Of a stretch of 64,000 nt of DNA, positions 25,394-34,079 are shown one piece after another. A program made the translations under genes and the position numbers. The stretch comes from Microvirga splendida (GTDB taxonomy: Bacteria > Pseudomonadota > Alphaproteobacteria > Rhizobiales > Beijerinckiaceae): contig NZ_JAELXT010000003.1 of the NCBI RefSeq assembly GCF_016427565.1, forward strand, positions 228,553 through 292,552. Reading direction: 5' to 3'. The notes under the pieces were generated by a model that was not told where the DNA came from, did not search any database, and saw only the letters and a list, made by a program, of their open reading frames with translations. Position 1 is the stretch's first letter; each line of letters starts with the position of its first letter.

Positions 25394-26146
25394 ATGGATC
25401 TTCGTAAATGCCTCGCCGAGGCGATTGGCACCTTCTGGCTCACCTTCGCGGGCTGCGGCAGCGCCGTCATCGCCGCAGGCTTTCCCGAAGTCGGCATCGG
25501 CCTGCTCGGCGTGTCGCTCGCCTTCGGCCTGAGCGTGCTCACCATGGCCTATGCCATCGGCCACGTCTCCGGCTGCCACCTCAACCCGGCCGTGACCGTC
25601 GGCCTGGCGGCAGGCGGGCGCTTTCCGATGAAGGATGTCGTTCCCTACGTGGTGGCCCAGGTCGTCGGCGCGATGATTGCCGCCGCAGTCCTCTACGCCA
25701 TCGCCAGTGGGGCACCCGGCTTCGATCTCGCCAAGGGCTTCGCCGCCAACGGCTACGGCGAGCATTCGCCCGGCAAGTACACCATGTTCTCGGGCCTGCT
25801 GGCCGAGATCGTGCTCACGATGATGTTCCTGTTCATCATCATGGGATCAACCCATGGCAAGGCCCCGGTCGGGTTTGCCCCGATCGCCATCGGCCTCGGG
25901 CTCACCCTGATCCACCTCGTTGGGATCCCGATCACCAACACGTCCGTGAACCCGGCCCGCAGCACCGGCCCGGCCCTGTTCGTCGGCGGCTGGGCCTTGG
26001 CGCAGCTCTGGCTGTTCTGGCTCGCACCGCTGATCGGCGGGGTGCTCGGCGGTATCCTGTACCGCTGGCTCAGCGAGGAACCCTCGGCCCAGATCACCGG
26101 GATTGCGCCTGCAAGCGGCCTTCCACCCACACGACCGGCGACATGA
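25394..26146 (+). CDS. aqpZ: Aquaporin Z
   Basis: A protein of 250 residues with six membrane helices and the two half-membrane NPA loops (HLNPAVTVG near residue 62 and SVNPARSTG near 185). The second loop has the arginine of the selectivity filter, and the residues around it ([10 protein letters not shown]) are of the water-specific AqpZ type. It lets water equilibrate across the inner membrane. Start GTAAATGCC-type context is normal, with GGGAGAACAACC before the ATG. It is next to mscL, which fits osmotic control. Confidence 0.95.
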   Translation: MDLRKCLAEAIGTFWLTFAGCGSAVIAAGFPEVGIGLLGVSLAFGLSVLTMAYAIGHVSGCHLNPAVTVGLAAGGRFPMKDVVPYVVAQVVGAMIAAAVLYAIASGAPGFDLAKGFAANGYGEHSPGKYTMFSGLLAEIVLTMMFLFIIMGSTHGKAPVGFAPIAIGLGLTLIHLVGIPITNTSVNPARSTGPALFVGGWALAQLWLFWLAPLIGGVLGGILYRWLSEEPSAQITGIAPASGLPPTRPAT

Positions 26147-26254
26147 GTTGCCGTGTTCTCTTGAGGCGTTCAGGTCCGACGGCGGGAGCGCCCTGAACCC
26201 TATCGAAGGTCTTGCGTCACTCCCGTCGCATCTACCCAATCAAGGAGCAGAAAA

Positions 26255-26797
26255 ATGAGTCGCGGATTTCCATCGATGACGGCCCTGCTGGGCCTGCTGG
26301 CCGTGGCGGGCTTCCAGAACCGGGACAAGATCGCCGGGATGCTGAGGGGCGCAGGGTCGGGCACCCCCGGCGCTCCCGAGCAGGGCGACCAGCCAGGTGG
26401 CCTGGGCGGGCTCCTCGGCAGCCTGGGCGGCGGCGGTCCCGGCACTGCGGGCCAGGGCGATCAGCACGCTGGCCTCGGCGGGCTTCTCGGCGGCCTGGGC
26501 AGTGGCGGGCTTGGAGGCTTGCTCGGCGGCGGGCTCGGCGAGTTGGTGGAGAACTTCAGGCAGAACGGGCAGGGCGACGTCGCGGAGTCGTGGGTCGGCA
26601 CCGGACCGAACAAGCCCATCGCTCCCGACCAGCTTGAACAGACCATCGGTCCCGAGGTGCTGGCAACCCTGACCCAGCAGACAGGCCTGTCGCGGGAGGA
26701 ACTGCTGTCACGGCTCTCGACGACGTTGCCCGAGGTCGTGGACAAGGTCACCCCGGACGGACGCCTGCCCGACACGGCGGACCTGCCGCGTTCCTGA
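26255..26797 (+). CDS. YidB-like (DUF937) protein
   Basis: A protein of 180 residues. The N-terminus ALLGLLAVAGFQNRDKIAGM is followed by a glycine-rich region with repeated GGLLGGLG blocks (residues 40-95), then a conserved C-terminal domain (WVGTGPNKPI, LATLTQQTGLS, LSTTLPEVVDKVTPDGRLP). The C-terminal part is the signature of the YidB/DUF937 family, whose exact role is unknown. It is spaced 22 bp from the LysM gene, so they are likely one transcript. Confidence 0.88.
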   Translation: MSRGFPSMTALLGLLAVAGFQNRDKIAGMLRGAGSGTPGAPEQGDQPGGLGGLLGSLGGGGPGTAGQGDQHAGLGGLLGGLGSGGLGGLLGGGLGELVENFRQNGQGDVAESWVGTGPNKPIAPDQLEQTIGPEVLATLTQQTGLSREELLSRLSTTLPEVVDKVTPDGRLPDTADLPRS

Positions 26798-26819
26798 TTT
26801 ATCATCCAAGGAGAGTGCC

Positions 26820-27269
26820 ATGGGCCTGTTCAAGTTCATCAAGGATGCGGGTACCAAACTGTTCGGGGGCAGCGCCCAGGCTGCGACGCCGGATACGCTC
26901 AAGCAAACGGTCGAGGGCCATGGCTTCGATGCCAGCAAGCTCGCGATCGACGTGCAGGGCGACAAGGTGAAGCTGTCCGGCCAGGCGATGAGCCAAGAGG
27001 AGGCGGAAAAGCTTATCCTGTCGCTGGGCAACACCTACGGCGTGGCCGAGGTGGATACGAGCGGTTTGAAGGTCGAGAAGTCGGCCGAGCAATCGACGAT
27101 GTACACGGTGCAGAAGGGCGACACGCTCTGGGAGATCGCCGAGAAGCACTACGGCAAGGGCAAGGGCGCCAAGCACACCGAGATCGTCAAGGCCAATTCG
27201 CCGCCCGTGAAGAACCCGGACATGATCCAGCCGGGGTGGGTGCTGCGCATCCCGCCCTTGGCAGGCTGA
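26820..27269 (+). CDS. kbp: BON-LysM protein, Kbp/YgaU-like
   Basis: A protein of 149 residues without a signal peptide. A BON domain at about residues 25-80 (GFDASKLAIDVQGDKVKLSG) is followed by a LysM domain at about 95-147 (YTVQKGDTLWEIAEKHYGKG). This is exactly the layout of Kbp (formerly YgaU), a cytosolic potassium-binding protein tied to osmotic stress in enterobacteria. Its placement after mscL, aqpZ and a YidB-like gene agrees. The symbol is given by family likeness. Confidence 0.88.
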   Translation: MGLFKFIKDAGTKLFGGSAQAATPDTLKQTVEGHGFDASKLAIDVQGDKVKLSGQAMSQEEAEKLILSLGNTYGVAEVDTSGLKVEKSAEQSTMYTVQKGDTLWEIAEKHYGKGKGAKHTEIVKANSPPVKNPDMIQPGWVLRIPPLAG

Positions 27270-27369
27270 TTTGTGTGAGCTTGCGGCCGCCCGTCTGCCA
27301 AACGGCAGGCGCTGCGCCGCCGATAGGACCACAGGATACATTCGTCCTTGATTGGCATGGGAGGAAACG

Positions 27370-27717
27370 ATGGCTGAGGACTGGACGCCGGACGTGCAGA
27401 AATACTCCCCGGATGCGGACCGGAATGCGATTGCCGGGATTGTCCGTCACTGCGGCATCTCCCTGCAAAAGCGGGACTCGTCCCTGGTCTCGCTGAGCGA
27501 TAGGGATGAAGTCGTCCGTGTGCGGGAGGGTTTTCTGAAAAGGAAGCTTGGTCTGGCTGATTCCGATGCCGACCTCGACAAGGCGATCATGGCTGTCGGC
27601 GAGAAGATGAAGGGCGACCGGACGAAGAACAGGGTCACTCTCTACTATCTGTTGGCCGAGCATTTCGGGAAGCTTTCGATCTTCGGTCGCCCAACCCCTG
27701 CTGCGGGGACGGGCTGA
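27370..27717 (+). CDS. DUF2853 family protein
   Basis: A protein of 115 residues from the ATG at 27370, which has GGGAGGAAACG upstream. It reads MAEDWTPDVQKYSPDADRNA, and later VREGFLKRKLGL and KNRVTLYYLLAEHFGKL. This is the pattern of DUF2853, a small helical family of unknown role common in alphaproteobacteria. It appears complete. Confidence 0.85.
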   Translation: MAEDWTPDVQKYSPDADRNAIAGIVRHCGISLQKRDSSLVSLSDRDEVVRVREGFLKRKLGLADSDADLDKAIMAVGEKMKGDRTKNRVTLYYLLAEHFGKLSIFGRPTPAAGTG

Positions 27718-27798
27718 GCTCCCGGACGTCCCTTCCGTCCTGGCCGCGGCTGCACCGAATGGACGCGCCGCGGTCCTGATCCAACCTGGAGAACCTTC

Positions 27799-28140
27799 AT
27801 GCGCCTGCCGTCCGTGGCATTGATGTCCCTTGCATTGTCTGCATGCGTTTCGTCAGGCGAGCAGCGGGCCGGACCCGTGCCGCCCGCGAACCTGGGGGTG
27901 ACGCAATCAACCCCGTCCGCCTACCCCGCGCCGACGGCCGCACCGAAGTACACGAGACGCGTGAGCTACAGCGACGGCAGGTACACCATGCCCGATGGCA
28001 CGACCGTGGCCGCGGAGCCGGGTGGCGGCTTCACGCTGTCGAACGGGATGGTCGTGCCGCCTGACGGCACGGGCGGGATCATCCTCCCCAACGGGGCACG
28101 GTGCGTCACGGATGGCAACCGCGGCTATCTCTGTCCCTGA
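27799..28140 (+). CDS. Small lipoprotein
   Basis: A protein of 113 residues. The signal peptide ends in a lipobox (LSAC, Cys at residue 16), so it should be anchored to the outer or inner membrane. The mature part has a proline-rich stretch and short beta repeats of the form GRYTMPDGTTV, GGFTLSNGMVV and GGIILPNGARC, about 18 residues each. Function unknown. It ends in a clear terminator. Confidence 0.8.
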   Translation: MRLPSVALMSLALSACVSSGEQRAGPVPPANLGVTQSTPSAYPAPTAAPKYTRRVSYSDGRYTMPDGTTVAAEPGGGFTLSNGMVVPPDGTGGIILPNGARCVTDGNRGYLCP

Positions 28141-28165
28141 CCCGTCCCTGTGGCCAGGAAATCCG

Positions 28166-28190
28166 AAGGCCCGCCCGAAGGTGGGCCTTT
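28166..28190 (+). terminator. Rho-independent terminator after the lipoprotein gene
   Basis: AAGGCCCGCC and GGTGGGCCTT form a 10-bp stem with a CGAA tetraloop, followed by TTTGT. It lies 25 bases after the stop. Confidence 0.85.
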
Positions 28191-28423
28191 GTCAGTCCGT
28201 CGTCCGCTTGACGGGCAACCGGAGAGCCTTCGAGCGACCAGCCCAGCGCCATGGATCAATCCGGAGGTAGAGCCTCATCTGCCGTCTTCGGAGGTTGCGA
28301 CGGGCCTGGCGCGTCGGGGACGGTCGGCGGACGCCTCCTTCCTTGCAATCCCGACGATGGACTGTGTATTGCAGGACATGGAGCCACCCCTTGAACGAGG
28401 CCCTCACAAAAAGCTTGATCACC

Positions 28424-30250
28424 ATGAACGCGAAGGAATGGCCTTCCAGCGGCGACGAGATGGCCGGACGCATCCGCACCCATGACTGGGCGGCCACGCC
28501 GCTCGGGCGGCTGGAGACGTGGCCGCAGAGCCTGAGGAGCGCCGTCGACCTGATCCTCCCCAACGGCTTTCCCATGATCGTCCTCTGGGGGCCCCAGCTC
28601 ATTCAGATCTACAACGAGGGCTATGCCCGGATCATGGGCCTCAAGCATCCGGCCGGACTGGGCCAGCCCACCCGCGAGTGCTGGCCCGAGGTCTGGCACA
28701 TCAACGAGCCGATCTACGAACGCGTCCGGGCCGGCGAGACCGTCACGTTCGACGATGCCCTTTATCCGCTGGCCCGCAACGGTGTCCTTGAGGACGTCTG
28801 GTTGACCTTGTCCTACAGCCCGCTGCGGGACGACAACGGTGTCATCGCCGGCGTGCTCGTCACCCTGTTCGAGACCACGGCCCGGCACGTGGCCCAGCGC
28901 CAGCGCGATGAGGCGGCAGGAGCGCTGCAAGCGAGCGAGGAGCGGCTGCGGCGGGTCCTCGAGACCGACGCCGTGGGCATCCTGCTGTTCGACCACGAGG
29001 GCACGCTCATCGACGCCAACGAGGTCTTCCTGAAAAAGACCGGCTGGTCGCGCGAGGACATCGGGAGCGGCCGTCTCGACTGGCGCCGCATGACCCCGCC
29101 CGAGTGGGTTGCCGCCAGCGAGGCGCAGATGGACGCGCTGCGGCGGACGGGCCATCTCGGCCCATACGAGAAGGAGTACCTGTGCAAGGACGGCAGCCGC
29201 TCCTGGATGCTGTTCGCCGGCCGCGACCTCGGGGACGGCACCATCGTCGAGTTCGCGGTCGACGTCAGCGCCCGCAAGGAAGCCGAGCAGGCCGAGCAGC
29301 GGCTCGCCGCGATCATCGAGTCGTCCGACGACGCCATCATCAGCAAGAACCTGGATGGCATCATCACGAGCTGGAACCAGAGCGCGGAACGGCTGTTCGG
29401 CTACCGGGCCGAGGAGGTGATCGGCCAACCCGTGACGATCCTGATCCCCGAGGGGCGCCAGGATGAGGAGCCGAGGATCCTGGAGCGCCTGCGCCGCGGC
29501 GAGCGCGTCGATCATTACGAGACGGTCCGCCGCCGCAAGGACGGCAGTCCGGTCGAGATCTCGCTGACGATCTCCCCCGTGAGGAATCAGCACGGCCGGA
29601 TCATCGGCGCCTCGAAGATCGCCCGCGACATCACCGAGCGCAAGCGGCTGGAGGAGCAACTGCTGCTGGTCAACCGCGAGCTTCATCACCGGGTCAAGAA
29701 CACCCTGGCGACGGTCCAGGCGGTGGTCGCCTCGACGGCGCGGCGGGCCCAGACGATAGCCGAGTTCCAGCAGGCCGTGACGGAGCGCATCACCTCTCTG
29801 GCGAAAACCCACACGCTGCTGATCGAGAAGGAGCAGGACGGGGCCTCGATCAAGGATATCCTGACCTCCGAGCTGGCGCCGTACGATGACGGCACAGGCC
29901 GCAGGGTAAGGCTCGCCGGTCCCGATGTTCCGCTGCCGTCCGAGATCGCGGTGGCATTCGGCATGGCCGTGCACGAGCTGACCACCAACGCGGCCAAGTA
30001 CGGCGCATTCTCCCTCCCCAGCGGTCGCATCGAGGTGACCTGGGACCTTGAGGCAATGGCCGGCGGGCGCAGGCTGACCTTGGGATGGCAGGAGCGGGAC
30101 GGACCAGCAGTCGAGGAGCCGACGCGACAGGGCTTCGGCTCGGTGCTGTTGCAGCGGGCTCTCGGGCGCCAGTTGGGCGGCGAGGTCGAGGCGACGTTTG
30201 CGCGAGACGGACTTCAGGTCCGGATCAGCGCAGCGCTGCCGCCGCGGTAG
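28424..30250 (+). CDS. HWE-family sensor histidine kinase with PAS domains
   Basis: A soluble kinase of 608 residues from the ATG at 28424. There are three PAS-type domains. The first, at about 10-150, has the WPQSLRSAVDLIL motif typical of HWE kinases. The second is at about 165-290. The third, at about 300-420, has SSDDAIISKNLDGIITSWN. The phosphoacceptor region is LHHRVKNTLATVQAVV, with the HWE-type ATPase core near the C-terminus (VHELTTNAAKYGAF and a late WQERDGP). It senses a cytosolic cue, perhaps light or redox, through its PAS domains. No receiver gene is adjacent, so it is an orphan. Confidence 0.9.
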   Translation: MNAKEWPSSGDEMAGRIRTHDWAATPLGRLETWPQSLRSAVDLILPNGFPMIVLWGPQLIQIYNEGYARIMGLKHPAGLGQPTRECWPEVWHINEPIYERVRAGETVTFDDALYPLARNGVLEDVWLTLSYSPLRDDNGVIAGVLVTLFETTARHVAQRQRDEAAGALQASEERLRRVLETDAVGILLFDHEGTLIDANEVFLKKTGWSREDIGSGRLDWRRMTPPEWVAASEAQMDALRRTGHLGPYEKEYLCKDGSRSWMLFAGRDLGDGTIVEFAVDVSARKEAEQAEQRLAAIIESSDDAIISKNLDGIITSWNQSAERLFGYRAEEVIGQPVTILIPEGRQDEEPRILERLRRGERVDHYETVRRRKDGSPVEISLTISPVRNQHGRIIGASKIARDITERKRLEEQLLLVNRELHHRVKNTLATVQAVVASTARRAQTIAEFQQAVTERITSLAKTHTLLIEKEQDGASIKDILTSELAPYDDGTGRRVRLAGPDVPLPSEIAVAFGMAVHELTTNAAKYGAFSLPSGRIEVTWDLEAMAGGRRLTLGWQERDGPAVEEPTRQGFGSVLLQRALGRQLGGEVEATFARDGLQVRISAALPPR

Positions 30251-30322
30251 TCGAAGCGGGAGCAGGTCACTCCATCGAACACGATGCAGGGCCGCTCCTG
30301 TCCGACGTGGGATCCGCGGCGC

Positions 30323-30940
30323 TCAGCGGGACCGTGACACCTTTCCGGCCTTGGGCCGGTTTACGCTTCCGGTCGTCGCGACGTCGTCGGTGTTGACGGC
30401 AAGCTTGCCGCCCGACCTGACCGCATCCGTGCTCCAGGCGATGTTCTCTGCCGGGAGCAGGTGCTTGACCAGCTTTCGTGTCTCACGCGAAAGGAGCTTC
30501 CCGGCCTGGGCCACGGGCTTGAAGTCGGTGAGCTTGTGTGGCCCGCCAGTGCGTCCCGCGAAGACCCGCAGCCCGTCAGGGAACATCACCATGTCGCCCC
30601 GTCGCAACGTGCTGTCGGCCAGAAGCGCCGGAACGGGATTGGCAATCTCCCCCATAGGTTTGGGCTCGATGGGCTTCCTGACCTCGGGCTGCTCCACGGC
30701 AACAGGCTTCGGCCGAGGGCGGGCCTTGCGCCGGGGCCTTTCGACTTCTGGATTGGGTTGATAGCCGAACGGCTGCGGCGCTGGAACCAGGGCTGCTGGC
30801 TGGGAGAAGGCCCTGAACAACCCGAAGATACCCTGCGCTCGCGCAGGAGCGGCGCCGATCACAAACGGGAGGATCAGGGCCACGGCGAGCACGCTGCATG
30901 ATCTCGCCAATGACGCGAGCCGGCGTCGGGGCTTTGACAT
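30323..30940 (-). CDS. Exported proline/lysine-rich hypothetical protein
   Basis: A protein of 205 residues with a signal peptide (LAVALILPFVIGAAPARAQ). A disordered stretch rich in Pro, Arg and Lys follows (RPRRKARPRPKPVAVEQPEV). A globular C-terminal part contains DMVMFPDGLRVFAG and RETRKLVKHLLPAEN. Similar exported proteins occur in related rhizobiales. No enzymatic motif is present. It faces the HWE kinase gene end to end. Confidence 0.7.
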   Translation of the reverse strand: MSKPRRRLASLARSCSVLAVALILPFVIGAAPARAQGIFGLFRAFSQPAALVPAPQPFGYQPNPEVERPRRKARPRPKPVAVEQPEVRKPIEPKPMGEIANPVPALLADSTLRRGDMVMFPDGLRVFAGRTGGPHKLTDFKPVAQAGKLLSRETRKLVKHLLPAENIAWSTDAVRSGGKLAVNTDDVATTGSVNRPKAGKVSRSR

Positions 30941-31244
30941 TCCCGCCTCCCTCGATGAGGAGCAACGTGGCCTAGCTCTCCAGGTTCCTGATCCCTCCGG
31001 GGTAGAGGAGACAAACCCGCGCTGCTGGGCATGGCCGTTCGTCCGGATCTGACTGGGGATTTCGTTTTGAACGAGCGCAGGCTGCCCATCGAGCAGGAAG
31101 GGGGCAGGAGCCTAGAGGAAGAAGGATGAAGCCTGCCATTGTTTCCTGCCTTCCGACATGCTTGACCAAGGAACCGGCACTGGCGATCGTCGATTGGTCA
31201 GTTCAGGGACAACCGGCACAACTCGGGAGAACGGAGCGTTCGTG

Positions 31245-31493
31245 ATGGCAACGCGGGAGAGAACCTACCGGTGTGTAGGAGGTCCATGCGATGACATGCT
31301 CCACACTGTGTGCGAGGAGAGGCGGGTCCGCCTGTCACCTCGGCATGACGTAGCTGCAAGACCTCCGCGTGATGAGGAATCCGCTGAATACGACGTGCGA
31401 CGGCTTTTGGCGCCCGACGGTCGGTGGCACGAGTTCCTGGTGCTGTCGACCTGGACGAGCATGCAAGCAACCGTATGGCTCAACCGCCGCTGA
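31245..31493 (+). CDS. Hypothetical protein, 82 residues
   Basis: A small soluble protein from the ATG at 31245 (MATRERTYRCVGGPCDDMLH) with a CxxxxxC pair and a charged middle. It has a plausible ribosome site (GGAG 10-15 bases upstream). No family recognised. Confidence 0.45.
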   Translation: MATRERTYRCVGGPCDDMLHTVCEERRVRLSPRHDVAARPPRDEESAEYDVRRLLAPDGRWHEFLVLSTWTSMQATVWLNRR

Positions 31494-31557
31494 TGAGTGG
31501 CAACGTGATGCAACGCTCATGGCAGCGGCACCAAAGGGAAGAACGGCCGAGCCAACC

Positions 31558-32556
31558 TTACGGCAGGGGCACCGGGATGATGTCGGGCGCGATCACCCGT
31601 ATCGCCTTGCGGGGCCCAGCGGGCGGCGCAGAGTTGCGCCCGATGCTGCCCGTGGCGTCCGGTTCCGAGAGGGCAATTGGCCGGGCTGTCGCTCCACCGA
31701 TGGCCGTTCCCCCCGCCTTGTCCCGCCTGGCCTTCGGCCGCTTCAGCATCGCGTTTGCCATCTGCTGCGAGATCGCTTCGGTCACCAGGACATCGCCTTT
31801 CCTGCGCTTGATCAGGCTTTCGGCCTTGCGCAGGGCATGAGCCCAGCTCTCATCCGGCTTCTTGCACGAACAGCTCGGGTCATAGGCTTTGCGGTAGCGC
31901 AGCGCGTTGGGCAGCTTCAGATACGGCTCGCCGGTCTCCGAGACGGCCTCCTCGATCCCGCCCTCCCGCGGCGCCCGGAACACCGTCACTTCGGCATTCG
32001 GGCACAGGGCACTGCACAGGGCTGCCACGCTCTCCTTTCCCTTGGGTTGACTGTCCAGGGGGAAGTACCCTCCATCGCACGAGCGCACGCACACGAGGCG
32101 CCCATTGCCTGTCAGCTTGGATGTCGGGAGGGATTCAGGTTCGGTTGCATCGCAGGCACGGTTGATGGCGGCCCTGAGCTGACGCCGGCGCTCATCAACG
32201 GCGGTCGGGTCCGCAGCCTGACCGACGAGGGACTGGTAGCTTGCCTGAAGGGCACGGATCTGCCCGCCAATCGGACCACACTCGGCGGGAGGACGGAAGA
32301 AGAAGCCGCCGCGGTCACAGCCGATGGCACGGTAGTAGCCCGCTAGACGCTCGATCTCGCGGGCATACCGTTGGGCATTGGCTTCGGCTTGGCGAGATGA
32401 GGCGCCACTGCGATTTAGGGAGGCGAGTTCGGCCCTGTACCTCTCGCATGCCGGGGCCTGGGCCCAAACCGGGTTGGCTTCAAGGAAGGACAACGCGAGG
32501 AGCGCCATCGCGACGATGGAGATGGAATTCCGGACGGGGTAGGACCAAGTCGGCAT
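31558..32556 (-). CDS. DUF2865 exported protein
   Basis: A protein of 332 residues from the ATG at 32556, preceded by GGAGGACAAC. The signal peptide ends VWAQA. It is cysteine-rich with CVRSCDGGYFPLDSQ, CSALCPNAEVTVFRAP and CSCKKPDESW, all typical of DUF2865, a periplasmic family of alphaproteobacteria of unknown function. It probably forms disulfides. The C-terminal 60 residues are low in complexity. Confidence 0.88.
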   Translation of the reverse strand: MPTWSYPVRNSISIVAMALLALSFLEANPVWAQAPACERYRAELASLNRSGASSRQAEANAQRYAREIERLAGYYRAIGCDRGGFFFRPPAECGPIGGQIRALQASYQSLVGQAADPTAVDERRRQLRAAINRACDATEPESLPTSKLTGNGRLVCVRSCDGGYFPLDSQPKGKESVAALCSALCPNAEVTVFRAPREGGIEEAVSETGEPYLKLPNALRYRKAYDPSCSCKKPDESWAHALRKAESLIKRRKGDVLVTEAISQQMANAMLKRPKARRDKAGGTAIGGATARPIALSEPDATGSIGRNSAPPAGPRKAIRVIAPDIIPVPLP

Positions 32557-33063
32557 GTTGTCCTCCGAAGCCGAGGCTCCGTGCATCCAGTGAGGTGCCC
32601 GTGCCGATGCAGGGCGGTGCGCTGACGGGAGGGCAGCGGGACAACGGATGCGGGTGCCAAGTGCGAGGTCAAGCGGGCGGACGAGATCGGGGTTCCCGCA
32701 CTACCGCTTCTGCGCTGTCCGGCAAACCGTCGATGCATCACTCGGCCCTTGGCTCCGAGGAGCCATCGACCAAGGTAACGGGCATGGCGCTCCGGCTCCC
32801 ATCCACGGCGTTCCGCCCGGCAACGGGATTTGCCCAGCCCGCAGGAGCTGCCACGGCCTCTTGTCACCCCGGCTGCGAGACATAGCCAGTCCGCATAGGA
32901 TTAGTCCTGCGTTCGACCCGGCCTAGCCATCTCGCGGACAAACGGATCGACTTCTACAAGTAGAACTTTCATCCGCCCGCACTTGCCTGGTTTTCTGGTG
33001 TGGAGGCTTGCAGCTCTGATCGATCTCAGCGCAATTCAGGTCCAAGGGTGCGCTTTTGCGAGA
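32557..33063. other. Intergenic stretch without a supported gene
   Basis: About 500 bp in which open frames on both strands overlap and none has a ribosome site with matching codon use. It should hold the promoter of the DUF2865 gene. Nothing else was recognised. Confidence 0.4.
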
Positions 33064-33375
33064 TCATGGCCATCGACTTGGATGGAGGGAGAGCCGGGCG
33101 CCTCGGGCTCTCCAGCGTTCCGGTTTGGGATGAGCTCGCTTGGGAAAGACCAGCCTGACTCGGACTCTTCTTCTGGCAGCCAAGCGGTTAAGTCTGTCTG
33201 TGATGATCACGGCGAGGTCCGGACCGATGCTTGGGACTTCGCTGATCCGGGGAGCCAAAGCCTTGAGCTGTTCAAGGCTAGTGATGCGCGCCTCGTCGAT
33301 GGCCCTCCAGGCCTCCATCGGCAGGAGCAGGCCGGGGAAGGCATCCTCAGACGGCATAGAGCAGGCTTGAGGCAT
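33064..33375 (-). CDS. Small protein with a helix-hairpin-helix-like segment
   Basis: A protein of 103 residues with CCTGGAGG before the ATG at 33375. The central part TSLEQLKALAPRISEVPSIG followed by PDLAVIITDRLNRL looks like a helix-hairpin-helix pair (a hairpin glycine after a proline-rich turn). The tail is basic (RRRVRVRLVFPKR). Nucleic-acid binding is possible but not proven. Confidence 0.6.
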   Translation of the reverse strand: MPQACSMPSEDAFPGLLLPMEAWRAIDEARITSLEQLKALAPRISEVPSIGPDLAVIITDRLNRLAARRRVRVRLVFPKRAHPKPERWRARGARLSLHPSRWP

Positions 33376-34079
33376 GGGCTTACCTCCAGGCTAGGATCAA
33401 GGCTGCGGTACGAACAACCTGCCCAAGGCCCTGGGCATCGTGTTCTATTCCCGATGCGACGAGAGGCTGTGTAGGTAGCTATCCCGCAACCCTGGAAAGC
33501 TCCACCGCTTCATGCAGGCGATGGGGTACGGCATCTATTCTAACACTTGTTGGCCAGAGAATCGCTAGAAAGTTAACCTAAGTTAAGACTGATCCTGATT
33601 GAACCTCGTTCCATCGATGGACTCCGGGAAATTAGCGTAATCGGTTCGATTGTACGGAATGTCTCAGATTGGCACGAGGCAGACGAAAGCCGAACTTCCG
33701 CAGTCATTGAGTAAGCCGACCTTCATAAGGCCACGTCCAACGGCTCAGTTTGACCCACAACAGACATTCCCTTAGTCGGGCGAGAATGATCCGCCGCATC
33801 CTGGAAGAAGGCGGGTCCGTTCGGGAGCTGCGGCCGGCTTTGGTGTCGGGGACCGCACCGCCGCAGGCAGGAGCCCCGCGCCATCTTCCTCGGGGACATC
33901 GTTGATCGGGGGCCTAGCAGCCGTGGCGCGATAAACCTGGTCGCGTCGACGCTGAGGCGCTGGCCCTCGTCGCGATGCGGCGATCAAGCCTTCGAAATCG
34001 CACTCGACAGGATCTCCTTGTACCAGCCGACAAGCTTCGCAGCGTGCCTGTTGGCGGAGCTCGGCTGCGGCCGAGGCGT
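33376..34079. other. Gene-free stretch ahead of the PAS kinase
   Basis: 700 bp that hold the dispersed-repeat-like unit at 33656-33770 and the TTAAC-type motif at 33573-33586. No protein gene is supported. Frames here are short or arginine-rich. Confidence 0.45.
33656..33770. repeat. Intergenic repeat-like unit flanked by GGAATGTCT / AGACATTCC
   Basis: GGAATGTCT at 33656-33664 and its complement AGACATTCC at 33762-33770 bracket about 115 bp. The right part includes TTTGACCCACAACAGACATT, a layout I recall from non-coding dispersed sequences in related rhizobiales. Whether it is mobile is not known. Confidence 0.35.

Noticed and set aside
28256..29974. A 572-codon minus-strand frame antisense to the HWE kinase
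   Set aside because: Same reason: typical antisense composition, no motifs, and no ribosome site.
31170..31195. GGAAC-N16-CGAT, a partial match to an EcfG-type stress promoter ahead of the gene at 31245
   Set aside because: The -10 half differs from CGTT and a single match in 64 kb is not significant.
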